Origin: Planctomycetota bacterium
GTDB taxonomy: Bacteria; Planctomycetota; B15-G4
Assembly (NCBI GenBank): GCA_020638905.1
Contig: JACKHP010000007.1
Location: 1-64,000 of the forward strand
DNA length: 64,000 bases
Direction: 5' to 3'
The notes beneath the pieces are model-generated. The model made no database searches. It saw nothing but the letters and a program-made list of their open reading frames with translations, and had not been told where the DNA came from. The position numbers were made by a program, and so were the translations under genes. This document shows positions 35,274 through 43,709 of this stretch, one piece after another (position 1 is the stretch's first letter; each line of letters begins with the position of its first letter).

Positions 35274-35993
35274 ATGGCCGGTGGTCCGACGAACGAGGGC
35301 GGGAAGCACGCGCTGCGCGAGCTGACCCGCGACTGGTTCCTGTTCCTGGCGACCTTCCGGCGTCAGGTGCGCTCGATGCCCGCCGACGTCGAGTGGGTGC
35401 GCTCGCGGCTCGAGGACATGCTGAAGTCGATGGAGCGGCGCGCGGCGTCGGACCCGCGGCTCGAGGCGCGCCTGCGCGACGCGCGTCCGCCGCTCGTCTA
35501 CCTGGCCGACGAGATCCTGCTCGACTGCGGCTGGGACGGCGAGGCCGCCTGGGAACGCGACCTGCTCGAGACGCGCGTGTTCGGCACGCAGCACGCCGGG
35601 CAGGACTTCTTCGACCGCCTCGACCGCGCCATGAACCAGGATGACGTCGAGCTGCTCGAGATCTACCACAAGGCGATCTGCATGGGCTTCCGCGGGCGGC
35701 TCGTGAAGCAGCCCGCCGTGCTGGGCGAGATCCGGCGCAACCTGTTCAGGCGTCTCAAGACGCAGCCCGTCGAGGGCGCGCGCTTCTGTCCCGAGGCGTA
35801 CGAGTCGATCGACGACCGCGACTTCGTGAAGCTGCCCGCGGTCGCCACCGCGCGCATCCTGATCGCGCTCGTGGCGGTGCTCGTGGCGATCTACACCGTG
35901 GCGAGCATGCAGTTCCACGAGAAGTTCCGCGGACTGCGCGAGGCGGCCGACCACTACGTCGACCCCACGACTCCCACCCCGGGCGAGGGCTGA
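35274..35993 (+). CDS. tssL: T6SS membrane-complex protein TssL (DotU family)
   Basis: 239 residues. Inner-membrane protein that holds TssK and TssM. The cytoplasmic part shows the DotU pattern: PLVYLADEILLDCGWDG, WERDLLETRVFGTQHAGQDFFDRLDRA, ELLEIYHKAICMGFRGRL. A single C-terminal transmembrane helix (about 196-216, ILIALVAVLVAIYTVASMQF) is followed by only about 25 residues, so there is no peptidoglycan-binding OmpA-like extension. Start ATG 35274, with GGAGG 5 bp before. The end is only 6 bp from tssM. Confidence 0.93.
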   Translation: MAGGPTNEGGKHALRELTRDWFLFLATFRRQVRSMPADVEWVRSRLEDMLKSMERRAASDPRLEARLRDARPPLVYLADEILLDCGWDGEAAWERDLLETRVFGTQHAGQDFFDRLDRAMNQDDVELLEIYHKAICMGFRGRLVKQPAVLGEIRRNLFRRLKTQPVEGARFCPEAYESIDDRDFVKLPAVATARILIALVAVLVAIYTVASMQFHEKFRGLREAADHYVDPTTPTPGEG

Positions 35994-35999
35994 CCCGTC

Positions 36000-38900
36000 A
36001 TGAAGGGACTCGTGCGCTGGTGGAACGGGATGCCCGTGGCGGGGCGCTCGGTGGTCACCCTGCTCCTGCTCGGCGTGATCTTCGCCGGCGTCGGGTTCGG
36101 CGTCGACCTCATGTCCGGCGCCATCGTCACGGGCATCCTGCTCGGGGCGATCGTGCTCTTCCTGCTCGTGCGCTGGCTCGTGATGTCGCTCGAGCGCCGG
36201 CGCGGACAAGGACTCTCGGCGCGTCTCTGGTCGCGCATGTCGTCCGGCGGTGGCGGCGGGCTCGACGCCACGTCCGAGGAGCTCAGCGTCCGGCAGGAGA
36301 TGCAGCGGCGCTGGAAGGACGTGCACGACACGCTCAAGGAGCGCCGCTACGACTACTACAGCTTCCCGTGGTACCTGATCCTCGGAGCCGCGCAGTCGGG
36401 CAAGACGACCACGATCCAGCAGTCGAACCAGGAGTTCCCCATCGGCGCCGAGCCGGTGATCGACTACGGCGGCACCAAGGGCTGCAACTGGTTCTTCACG
36501 AACAAGGCCATCCTGATCGACACGGCCGGTCGCTACGTCGAGCACCTCGGTGAGGACGACGCCGACTGGGACACGATGCTCAAGCGCGACCAGGAGGAAT
36601 GGGAGACCTTCCTCAAGCTGCTGAAGGAGGAGCGCGGGCGCAGTCCGGTCAACGGCGTGATCGTCACCGTCAAGCTCGAGGACCTGCTCGAACAGGACCC
36701 GCGTCGCCAGAAGAAGATCCAGGACGCGCTGCGCAAGGCGCTGATCCACATCGAGGAGCAGCTCGAGATCCGCGTGCCGGTCTACGTCCTCGTGACGATG
36801 ATGGACCTGCTCGTCGGCTTCGTCGACTTCTTCTCGAACCTGCCCGGCCTGTCCGACCGCTCGCTCTTCGGCTGGTCGCGCGGCGGTGCGTTCGACAAGC
36901 CCTTCGAGCCCAAGGAGTTCGAGCCCGCGTTCGGCAAGCTCGCCGACCGGCTCGACGAGCTGCTGCTCGAGTTCCTCGAGGCCCGCGCGGGCCGCGGCGA
37001 CGTGCGCGAGGACAGCGCGCGGCTCGATCGCATGCTGGCCTTCCCCGACGAGTTCCGCGGGCTGGGCGCACCGCTCACGGCGCTGCTCGAGCAGCTCTTC
37101 AAGAAGAGCTCGTACAACGAGCAGCACTTCTTCCGCGGGGTGTACTTCACGAGCGGCCGCCAGGAGGGCCGTCCGGTGATGAACGCCTGCCAGTCGCTGC
37201 TGGGCGACGGCGCCGGCGTCCTCGAGGAGGAAGACGTGGCCGTCTCGTCGGGCGGCGGCAACAAGGCCTTCTTCATCGCCGACCTCTACGAGGACAAGGT
37301 CTTCCACGAGGCCGGGCTGGTGCGCATGACGAAGCGCGCCTCGTTCGCGCAGCGTCTCAAGAAGCGCGCCTACCTCGGGGTGGCCGCGGTGCTGGCGGTC
37401 GCGGCCGGGCTGTGGGTCGCGAACGAGATCAGCCGCTTCCCGACGCTCGACTTCGACGCCGGGGCGCTGACGCGGCTGGGCGAGCGCCCGTTCACACGCG
37501 CCGACATCGAGGTGGGTGCCCCGGCGCTGTTCGGTCCCGAGGGCATGCAGGGCGTCGCGCGCTACCTCGGACGCCTCGAGAGCAAGGAGTTCCGCGACGC
37601 GTCGGTGCTCGCCAGCAGCTCGATCGACGAGACGTCGGCCTCGCTGCTCGCGGCGTACCGCAAGCTCTACGCCGAGAAGGTCTTCGCCACGCTGCTCGGC
37701 GACTTCCTGGCCGAGCAGAGCAGCCATTCCGTCGACGACTGGGCTCGCTGCGCAGCGCTGTCGGAGGTGCTCGTCACGCTGCGCGACCTGGCCCGCGACG
37801 ACGACGAGGTCACGGTCGACGTGCTGCGCACGCGCCTGCTCCCGAGCATCCGCAACCTGCAGCTGGCGGTGGCGGGAGAATCGTCCGACCACGTGGCGTA
37901 CGACGAGGTCATCTCGCTCGCGGGGTCGCTCGGCGAGGCCGACGCGAGGGCGCCCCTCGACGACCTGCGCGACGTGGTCCGCAGCCGGCAGCCCGAGGTC
38001 CTCGACCTGCTGAACTCGCGGGTCGTGGCCTTCTGGACGAGCTGGCTCGACGCGCTGCGCGACCCGCTCGACCCGCTCGCCGGACGGGCACCCCAGGTCG
38101 AGGGTGTCGACGCCGCCTGGTGGTGGCTGCGTCTGCGCGGCCTCGACACGGCCTCCGCGCAGGAGCTCGAGGGCCTCACGCGCGTGCTGCGCGAGGTCTC
38201 GGTCGGTGCGCGTGACGGCTCGACGTTCGCGCGCGAGTGCGTCGTCCCGTGGACGGCGGCGTTCGGACGGCTGTCGAGCCTGCAGGCCGCGCTCGAGGCG
38301 CACCTCTCCGGGTCGACGCCGCCGAAGGTGACTCCCGGCCACGCGTTCGACGCGCTCGAGCAGGTCTTCGAGCCGCTGCTCGCCGTCGCGCGCCAGGGCG
38401 ATCCGACCCAGGGCGAGATCGCCCTGGCCGACGCGATCCGTGCCGTGGGCACGCGCTTGCAGTCCGAGGGCGCCGAGCTCGACGCCTGGTCGAACCGACA
38501 GTCGTCCGCCGAGCGGGTGGTGACCTTCGCGAAGCAGCCGCGCGGTGCGAACGCGATCGCATCGGCCGCGGACGCCGTGGGCGACGCGCTCGACGCCGAT
38601 CCCGTGGGCTGGACGTTCACGAACCCGCTCTCGGGCACGACCTGGCGCCGGCTGCGGCAGGTCGACGACCTCGTCGCGCACGACACGCAGCACGACCCGA
38701 TCCTCGACCCCGGCAAGAGCGAGTTCTGGACGCTGCGCGATCCGAAGGCGCTCACGGCCTGGCTCGAGGGCCCCGAGGCGTTGTCCGTCCCCGAGCTCGG
38801 CGGCGTGCTGCGCGAGCTGGTCGACGCGGCGAACGACGCCAAGGTCGTCTCCGAGCTGCGACGCCAGCGTCGCACGGGGCTCTTCGGGGGCTTCGCCGTG

Positions 38901-40532
38901 CTCGCCATCGACGACGCCCGGCGACACGCGCTGCTCGAGAAGATCGACGTGACGCGCCTGGGACGCACGCTCACCGGGTCGTTCGCGCCCGAGCTGTACG
39001 GCCACCGCGCGAACTCCGACGTGGCGCGCGCGCTGGCCGATGTCTGCAGCACCTTGCGCGCCAGCGCCGACACGGCCACCCGAGACCTCGTCGACAGCCT
39101 CTACCTGCAGTACCTGGCCGAGGTGTTCGTCCCGTTCTGGCGGGGCGGACTGGTCGACGTGATGCGTGGTCTCGGACGCGCGCCCGATGCGCCGCCCGAC
39201 GACTTCGCGGCCCTGCGCGCCTGGCGCGCGGCGTTGCCGAAGGCGGCCGCCGACCTCGAGGCCGCGGCGGTGCTGGCGACCTTCGCCGGGGCCCAGAGCG
39301 GTGACCTCGACGCCGCGGTGGGCACCATCCCCAAGGCGCGCGAGAGCCTCGCACCGGCGCTGGCCCTGTGGGAACGCTACCGCCCCGCGGCGGGACGCAC
39401 CGACGACGAGGACGTCGAGCGCGTGCGGCGCATGGCGTCGGCGCTGGCGGGCGGCCTGGCCGACCTCGCGAATCGTCCCGAAGAGGTGGCTCCGTACGAC
39501 GTCCTCGCCGACTGCCGTCCGGGGACGCCGCTCTACAAGGCTCTCATCGAGCCCTCGCAGGTGCAGGACGCGCTGCGGCAGGGCGGCGCCGCGTCCGACC
39601 CGATCGTGGGGCTGCTGGTCGACACCGCCGCGCCCGTGCGACGCGCGCTGGGACATCTCGCGTCGAAACTGTTCGCCGACGACTGGGCCGCGCTCGGACC
39701 CGCCCAGGCCGGTCCCGGCGCCGCGCTGCTCGATCGCTTCCCGTTCACGAGCCGCACGCCCGGCACCTCGTGGACGCAGGACACGCTCGTCGATCGTCCC
39801 GAGGCCGCGCGCTTCTTCGACCACGAGCGCTTCCGCGAGCTCGCCGAGACCGTCGCGCCGCACCTGCAGCCGGTGGGCCCGGGGTCGCCGAGCCTGTACA
39901 CGATCGACTTCCCCGAGCCGGCGACCACGCACCGCGACGTCTTCCGTCGCTGTGTCGAGTTGCGCGACCTGTGCGGCTTCGGTCCCGGCGGTCAGGGCGA
40001 CGAGTTGCGCGTGCCGGTCGAGCTCTACGACAGCCGCGACACCCAGGACAACAAGATGCCGACCGATTGGACGACCAGGTGGACGTTCGATCTCTCGCAG
40101 AAGATGCCGCGCGACAACGTCTCGCTCGCGCTCCCGTTCTGGCCCTCCCCGCGCGTGGGCGACAAGGCCCCGCTGTGGACGCCGTCGCGTCCCGGCCGCG
40201 TGCAGATCAAGGACGCGCGGCCCGAGGCGACGTCGGGCACGGTGCCCTGGGTCTTCGTGCCGCCGTTCACCTCGACCGACGCCGGGGGCCACTGGACCGA
40301 CCTGCTGCTGTTCGTCTACGCGAACCCGCGGGCCACCCCGAGCGAGGTCGACAACCCGCAGGACGGTCCCCAGAAGCGCCAGGACATCCGCTGGATCCGC
40401 GTCACGTTCAAGCGCGGCAACGGCACGTCGGTCAACACGCCCGGCAGCTCGGTGACCAAGATCTTCGGCGTGCGCATGGACGGCATGCCGGACGAGCTCC
40501 CCGACCTGCGCTCGGTCTGGACGCAGCGATGA
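36000..40532 (+). CDS. tssM: T6SS membrane-complex protein TssM (IcmF family)
   Basis: 1510 residues, longer than most TssM proteins (about 1100-1300). Two N-terminal membrane segments (about 18-60) are followed by a cytoplasmic GTPase-like domain: GAAQSGKTT (Walker A, about 129-137), LIDTAGRYVEHLGEDD (about 172-187), and VTMMDLLVGFVDFFSNL. A third membrane helix (about 458-478, LGVAAVLAVAAGLWVANEI) precedes a large periplasmic domain of roughly 1000 residues that ends with a beta-rich C-terminal region, the part that contacts TssJ. The extra length is in the periplasmic domain. The stop overlaps the start of tagF. TssM spans the envelope and forms the channel through which the sheath fires. 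Confidence 0.95.
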   Translation: MKGLVRWWNGMPVAGRSVVTLLLLGVIFAGVGFGVDLMSGAIVTGILLGAIVLFLLVRWLVMSLERRRGQGLSARLWSRMSSGGGGGLDATSEELSVRQEMQRRWKDVHDTLKERRYDYYSFPWYLILGAAQSGKTTTIQQSNQEFPIGAEPVIDYGGTKGCNWFFTNKAILIDTAGRYVEHLGEDDADWDTMLKRDQEEWETFLKLLKEERGRSPVNGVIVTVKLEDLLEQDPRRQKKIQDALRKALIHIEEQLEIRVPVYVLVTMMDLLVGFVDFFSNLPGLSDRSLFGWSRGGAFDKPFEPKEFEPAFGKLADRLDELLLEFLEARAGRGDVREDSARLDRMLAFPDEFRGLGAPLTALLEQLFKKSSYNEQHFFRGVYFTSGRQEGRPVMNACQSLLGDGAGVLEEEDVAVSSGGGNKAFFIADLYEDKVFHEAGLVRMTKRASFAQRLKKRAYLGVAAVLAVAAGLWVANEISRFPTLDFDAGALTRLGERPFTRADIEVGAPALFGPEGMQGVARYLGRLESKEFRDASVLASSSIDETSASLLAAYRKLYAEKVFATLLGDFLAEQSSHSVDDWARCAALSEVLVTLRDLARDDDEVTVDVLRTRLLPSIRNLQLAVAGESSDHVAYDEVISLAGSLGEADARAPLDDLRDVVRSRQPEVLDLLNSRVVAFWTSWLDALRDPLDPLAGRAPQVEGVDAAWWWLRLRGLDTASAQELEGLTRVLREVSVGARDGSTFARECVVPWTAAFGRLSSLQAALEAHLSGSTPPKVTPGHAFDALEQVFEPLLAVARQGDPTQGEIALADAIRAVGTRLQSEGAELDAWSNRQSSAERVVTFAKQPRGANAIASAADAVGDALDADPVGWTFTNPLSGTTWRRLRQVDDLVAHDTQHDPILDPGKSEFWTLRDPKALTAWLEGPEALSVPELGGVLRELVDAANDAKVVSELRRQRRTGLFGGFAVLAIDDARRHALLEKIDVTRLGRTLTGSFAPELYGHRANSDVARALADVCSTLRASADTATRDLVDSLYLQYLAEVFVPFWRGGLVDVMRGLGRAPDAPPDDFAALRAWRAALPKAAADLEAAAVLATFAGAQSGDLDAAVGTIPKARESLAPALALWERYRPAAGRTDDEDVERVRRMASALAGGLADLANRPEEVAPYDVLADCRPGTPLYKALIEPSQVQDALRQGGAASDPIVGLLVDTAAPVRRALGHLASKLFADDWAALGPAQAGPGAALLDRFPFTSRTPGTSWTQDTLVDRPEAARFFDHERFRELAETVAPHLQPVGPGSPSLYTIDFPEPATTHRDVFRRCVELRDLCGFGPGGQGDELRVPVELYDSRDTQDNKMPTDWTTRWTFDLSQKMPRDNVSLALPFWPSPRVGDKAPLWTPSRPGRVQIKDARPEATSGTVPWVFVPPFTSTDAGGHWTDLLLFVYANPRATPSEVDNPQDGPQKRQDIRWIRVTFKRGNGTSVNTPGSSVTKIFGVRMDGMPDELPDLRSVWTQR

Positions 40533-41533
40533 CGGCGCCGGTCGACTCCGAGCCCCTGCGCGCGGGCTACGGCAAGCTGCCGGGCTCGCGCGAGTACGTG
40601 CGCCTCGAGAGCGACCGCGGTGCCGCGCGCTGGTTCCGCGACTTCCTCGACCGGGCGGCGGTGCACTTCGCGCTGGCCTCGGGCGAGGCCGCGCCCTGCC
40701 TGCGCTTCGTGGCGCCCGTGCCCGACGGAAACCCGCGCGCGGCACCGCTCGTGGTGGCCTCGGTCTGGCCCTCGAGCGACGAGGGCGGACGGCGCAGCTT
40801 CCCGTTCAGCTTCTTCACGCTGCTCGGACCGTCGGCGCGTCCCGCGCGGCACCCGGGCTTCTTCGGCTCGCTGGCGACGTTGCACGACGACCACGACGCG
40901 CTCTTCGGCGAGGCGCGCGCGCTCTCCGAGACCACGGGCTTCGACCGGCGCTTCGGCAGCGCGTCGCGTCCCGTGCCCGCGCCGCTCGGTGACGACGAGG
41001 CCACGCAGCGCTTCGCCGAGGGCGCCGCGCGCGTGCCGCTGGCGGGCTGGTTCGCCGCGGTCTTCGGCTCCGACGGAGGCGACGGCATCGGCGCCGGCGC
41101 GATGGTGCTGTGGCGCCTGCGCAACGTGCTGCTCGCGGCACACGGCGACCTGGCACGCCTCGCTCCCGATTGCCCCGGGATGAGGCTGCCGCTCGCGCAC
41201 GACGTCGACGTCGCGCTGCAGGCCGACGCCTGGCTCGGACTGCTGGCCGGCGACGGCGCGCGCCTCTCGTGCGAGCCGAACTTCGTCCTGGGACCCATGC
41301 CGCACGACGGCGAGCCCGGCCTGGCGGTCTTCTTCCGTCCGCTCTCGCCGCACGACGCAGCGCTCTTCGACGGGCGCGGCATCCGCGGGCTGGTCGACCT
41401 CGGATCGGCGCGCGAGCCGGCCGAACTCGACGGGTTCGTCGCCTTCTCCGACCGCGTGCGTCGCGAGGTGGCCGAGGGGTCCGCGAGTCTCGCTCGACTC
41501 CCGCGCCTCCTCGACGGGATGATGCCCGCATGA
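40529..41533 (+). CDS. tagF: T6SS-associated protein TagF
   Basis: 334 residues. TagF (ImpM-type) is a cytoplasmic post-translational repressor of T6SS in Pseudomonas and other systems, usually antagonised by the kinase pathway. The N-terminal motif GYGKLPGSREYVRL matches the family's GKxPxxGDFV-type start, followed by WFRDFLDRA and the SFPFSFFTLLG block (usually R.YPF). The C-terminal part is less conserved. The ATG at 40529 overlaps the tssM stop. Presence of TagF together with a membrane kinase in the same unit points to threonine-phosphorylation control, although no PppA phosphatase is seen. Confidence 0.85.
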   Translation: MTAPVDSEPLRAGYGKLPGSREYVRLESDRGAARWFRDFLDRAAVHFALASGEAAPCLRFVAPVPDGNPRAAPLVVASVWPSSDEGGRRSFPFSFFTLLGPSARPARHPGFFGSLATLHDDHDALFGEARALSETTGFDRRFGSASRPVPAPLGDDEATQRFAEGAARVPLAGWFAAVFGSDGGDGIGAGAMVLWRLRNVLLAAHGDLARLAPDCPGMRLPLAHDVDVALQADAWLGLLAGDGARLSCEPNFVLGPMPHDGEPGLAVFFRPLSPHDAALFDGRGIRGLVDLGSAREPAELDGFVAFSDRVRREVAEGSASLARLPRLLDGMMPA

Positions 41534-41568
41534 CGCACACCGCCCCGACCGTGGGACGAGGACCTCCG

Positions 41569-42468
41569 ATGAGAACTCCGCTGGCGCTCGTGCTCGCGCT
41601 GCTGACCGCCTGGCCGTGCGCCGCCCAGAACGACGGCAAGGCCGCGCACATCGACGTGGAAGGCGACGTCTTCTCGTCCCAGGCCATCGGCTGGCTCGAC
41701 GGCGTGCGCCAGGCGCACGGGCGATCGAACCTGGCCGGGCTCGTGCTGCGCGACGGTCAGAAGCTCGAGGTGCTGCTCAACCCCGCGCTGCGCGGCAGCG
41801 GCACGGGCGTGCTCGCTCCTTCGGCGTTCGTGCGTCCCGACGCCCCGCCGCTCGACGAGGACGTGGCGCGCGCGCTGGGCGAGCCGCCGCCGGGGGGCAG
41901 CGCGTCGACGCTGTACACCAAGCTCGGTCAGCTCGTCGACCCGTTCCTGGGGCTGCCGAGCGTGCTCTATCACGAGGCCGAACGGCTCGACTCGCTCGAG
42001 GCCTGCATCCAGTACGACCGCGACGGCCGGCCGCGTCCGAACTTCGTCGTGCTGGCGGTCGACGTGCAGGTGTCCGGGGTCGAGGGACAGGCCGACGCGT
42101 TCGAGGTGCTGCTCACGCTGCGCCTGTTCCGCGTCGAGGTCGACCACAGGCGCGAGCTCGACGCGTCCGCCGGACCGCCCCGCGTCGAACGGCTCGAGCT
42201 GCTGTGGTCCGACCGCGGGTCGGGACGGGCGACGCTGGGCAAGATGCCGACCGGCACGCCGCGCGATCGTTCCAAGTGGGGCAAGTCCGACCAGGACACG
42301 TGGCGCAACCTCGTGCGCGACGCGTTCGGCGTCGCGGTCATCGACGCGTTGCGCAACGGTCCCGGCCTGAACCTGTTCGTGAACCCGCGCATGCTCGAAG
42401 CCGACTGGTTCGGGACGCGCTCGGGTCCCCTCGGTCCGTCGCTGCACGACGTGGCGGAGGTCCGCTGA
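41569..42468 (+). CDS. T6SS-operon exported protein of unknown function 1
   Basis: 299 residues. I chose the ATG at 41569, which opens a signal peptide (MRTPLALVLALLTAWPCAAQ) and has GAGGA 6 bp before; an ATG 13 codons earlier overlaps the tagF stop but spoils the signal peptide. The mature protein is mixed alpha/beta with no recognised domain. Notable segments are IDVEGDVFSSQAIGWLDGVR, LYTKLGQLVDPFLGLPSVLYHEAERL, FVVLAVDVQVSGVEG and a C-terminal region around WGKSDQDTWRNLVRDAFGVAVID. It is the first of three consecutive exported unknowns embedded between tagF and the kinase gene; translationally linked to the next gene. Periplasmic localisation is predicted. Confidence 0.7.
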   Translation: MRTPLALVLALLTAWPCAAQNDGKAAHIDVEGDVFSSQAIGWLDGVRQAHGRSNLAGLVLRDGQKLEVLLNPALRGSGTGVLAPSAFVRPDAPPLDEDVARALGEPPPGGSASTLYTKLGQLVDPFLGLPSVLYHEAERLDSLEACIQYDRDGRPRPNFVVLAVDVQVSGVEGQADAFEVLLTLRLFRVEVDHRRELDASAGPPRVERLELLWSDRGSGRATLGKMPTGTPRDRSKWGKSDQDTWRNLVRDAFGVAVIDALRNGPGLNLFVNPRMLEADWFGTRSGPLGPSLHDVAEVR

Positions 42469-43709
42469 TGCGCCCGTCCGCACTGCTGCTCCCGCTCCTC
42501 CTCGTGGGCTGCGCCGGTCTGGGAGGCCCGCCGCCCGAGGCCTGGAAGCTCTCGGCCGAGCCCGTGGCCGAAGGCGTGCTCGTGAAGTGGAACGTCCCCG
42601 ACGCGCCCGGTCGCAAGCTCGACCTCGAGGTGCGCCGCGGCGACGACCGGCAGGTCGTCGAGCGCGTCTCGCTCTCGGGTGCCGACGTCCACGCGCGCGT
42701 GCTCGACACGCTGGCCTTCGGCGACTGGGAGTTCAACCTCGTGGTGACCGACGCCGGCGCCGGGCAGAAGGCGCTGCGCGCCGGACCGGTCGCGTACGGC
42801 GTCGAGCGCGTGCCGGTGCGTCCGCTCATGGCCGCCGAGCTCGGGCTCGGACACGATCTCGGCGTGCCGGTGCTCGTGGCGGTGCCCGCGTGGGGCGGCG
42901 TGCTGTCGGCCGACGACGAGGCCGTGCGCGCCAGCCTCGAACACCTCGCGCTCGAGACCGCGCGGGTCGCGTTCGGCGCGGCGTACCTCGTGCACGACGA
43001 CGCCGACGTGCGTCAGGTGCGCGACGTGCGCGAGCGGCTGCTCGAGGAGCGGGTGGCCGGGCTGCCGCTCGACCTCGACGCGCGCGGACTCGTGCTCGTC
43101 GACCTGCGTCCCGCGCTCGACGACGGGGCTCCCACGCTCACGCTCAGGCTGCTCGACATCGCGTACCGCGAGTACCACGCGCTCACGCCGCTGCCCTGGA
43201 ACCGCTACGGTCTCGTGTTCGAGGACTACGTCCCGATCGAGGGCCTGCCCTACGCGGCCGGACGCTCCCACTCGCGGCCGCTGCTGGCGGGCTTCCGTCA
43301 ACTCTACACGCGCCTCGCGTCGGACACCCACGTGCTGGCCTGGCAGGACGCCGCGTCCGGCCCCGACGTGTTCGGCGACGGGCAGGCGCGCCTCAAGGAC
43401 GTCGTGGGCTGGGTCGGCCACATCGAGGCGCTGCCCGGCGGCGGACGCACCGTCGGCGACGTCGAGTCGTCGCTGCTCTTCATGCGCGACGTGGTCGCCC
43501 CCGTCGAGGCGGACACGTCCGAGACCCCCGACACCTCCGAGGCGCCCGACGGCGCACCCGCCGCGGAGGAAGTCACGGGAGCCGACGGCGACGCCGTCGA
43601 CGCGCCCGATCCGGGCACGTCGTCCGAGGGCGGCGGCGACGAGACCGACGTGAGCTCCGGCGACGCATCCGACGCGCCGTCCACGAGCGACGGGGGAGGC
43701 TCGCCGTGA
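42468..43709 (+). CDS. T6SS-operon lipoprotein of unknown function 2, with FnIII-like N-terminal domain
   Basis: 413 residues. MRPSALLLPLLLVGCAGLGG carries lipobox LVGC (C15). Residues about 25-105 look like a fibronectin-III-type beta-sandwich (WKLSAEPVAEGVLVKWNVPDAPGRKLDLEVRRGD...WEFNLVVTDAGAG). A middle domain of about 230 residues (YLVHDDADVRQVRDVRERLL, YREYHALTPLPWNRYGLVFEDY, DAASGPDVFGDGQARL) is unrecognised. The last 65 residues are a highly acidic Ser/Thr/Pro/Gly tail (ETPDTSEAPDGAPAAEE and more), probably disordered and perhaps extending through the envelope. It shares a TGATG overlap with the previous gene and GGAGG 7 bp before its ATG. Confidence 0.7.
   Translation: MRPSALLLPLLLVGCAGLGGPPPEAWKLSAEPVAEGVLVKWNVPDAPGRKLDLEVRRGDDRQVVERVSLSGADVHARVLDTLAFGDWEFNLVVTDAGAGQKALRAGPVAYGVERVPVRPLMAAELGLGHDLGVPVLVAVPAWGGVLSADDEAVRASLEHLALETARVAFGAAYLVHDDADVRQVRDVRERLLEERVAGLPLDLDARGLVLVDLRPALDDGAPTLTLRLLDIAYREYHALTPLPWNRYGLVFEDYVPIEGLPYAAGRSHSRPLLAGFRQLYTRLASDTHVLAWQDAASGPDVFGDGQARLKDVVGWVGHIEALPGGGRTVGDVESSLLFMRDVVAPVEADTSETPDTSEAPDGAPAAEEVTGADGDAVDAPDPGTSSEGGGDETDVSSGDASDAPSTSDGGGSP

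Noticed and set aside
35235..40745. An 1836-codon open frame on the minus strand opposite tssL-tssM
   Set aside because: It is the mirror of a real gene with clear IcmF motifs. Its translation is Arg/Ala/Gly/His-rich without known domains, as expected antisense to GC-rich genes with strong third-position bias. The same applies to long antisense frames at 56173-61872, 1416-5873 and 61406-64000.
41530..41568. Start of the first exported unknown at 41530
   Set aside because: That ATG overlaps the tagF stop but adds 13 polar residues before the signal peptide. The ATG at 41569 has a Shine-Dalgarno and yields a standard signal peptide.
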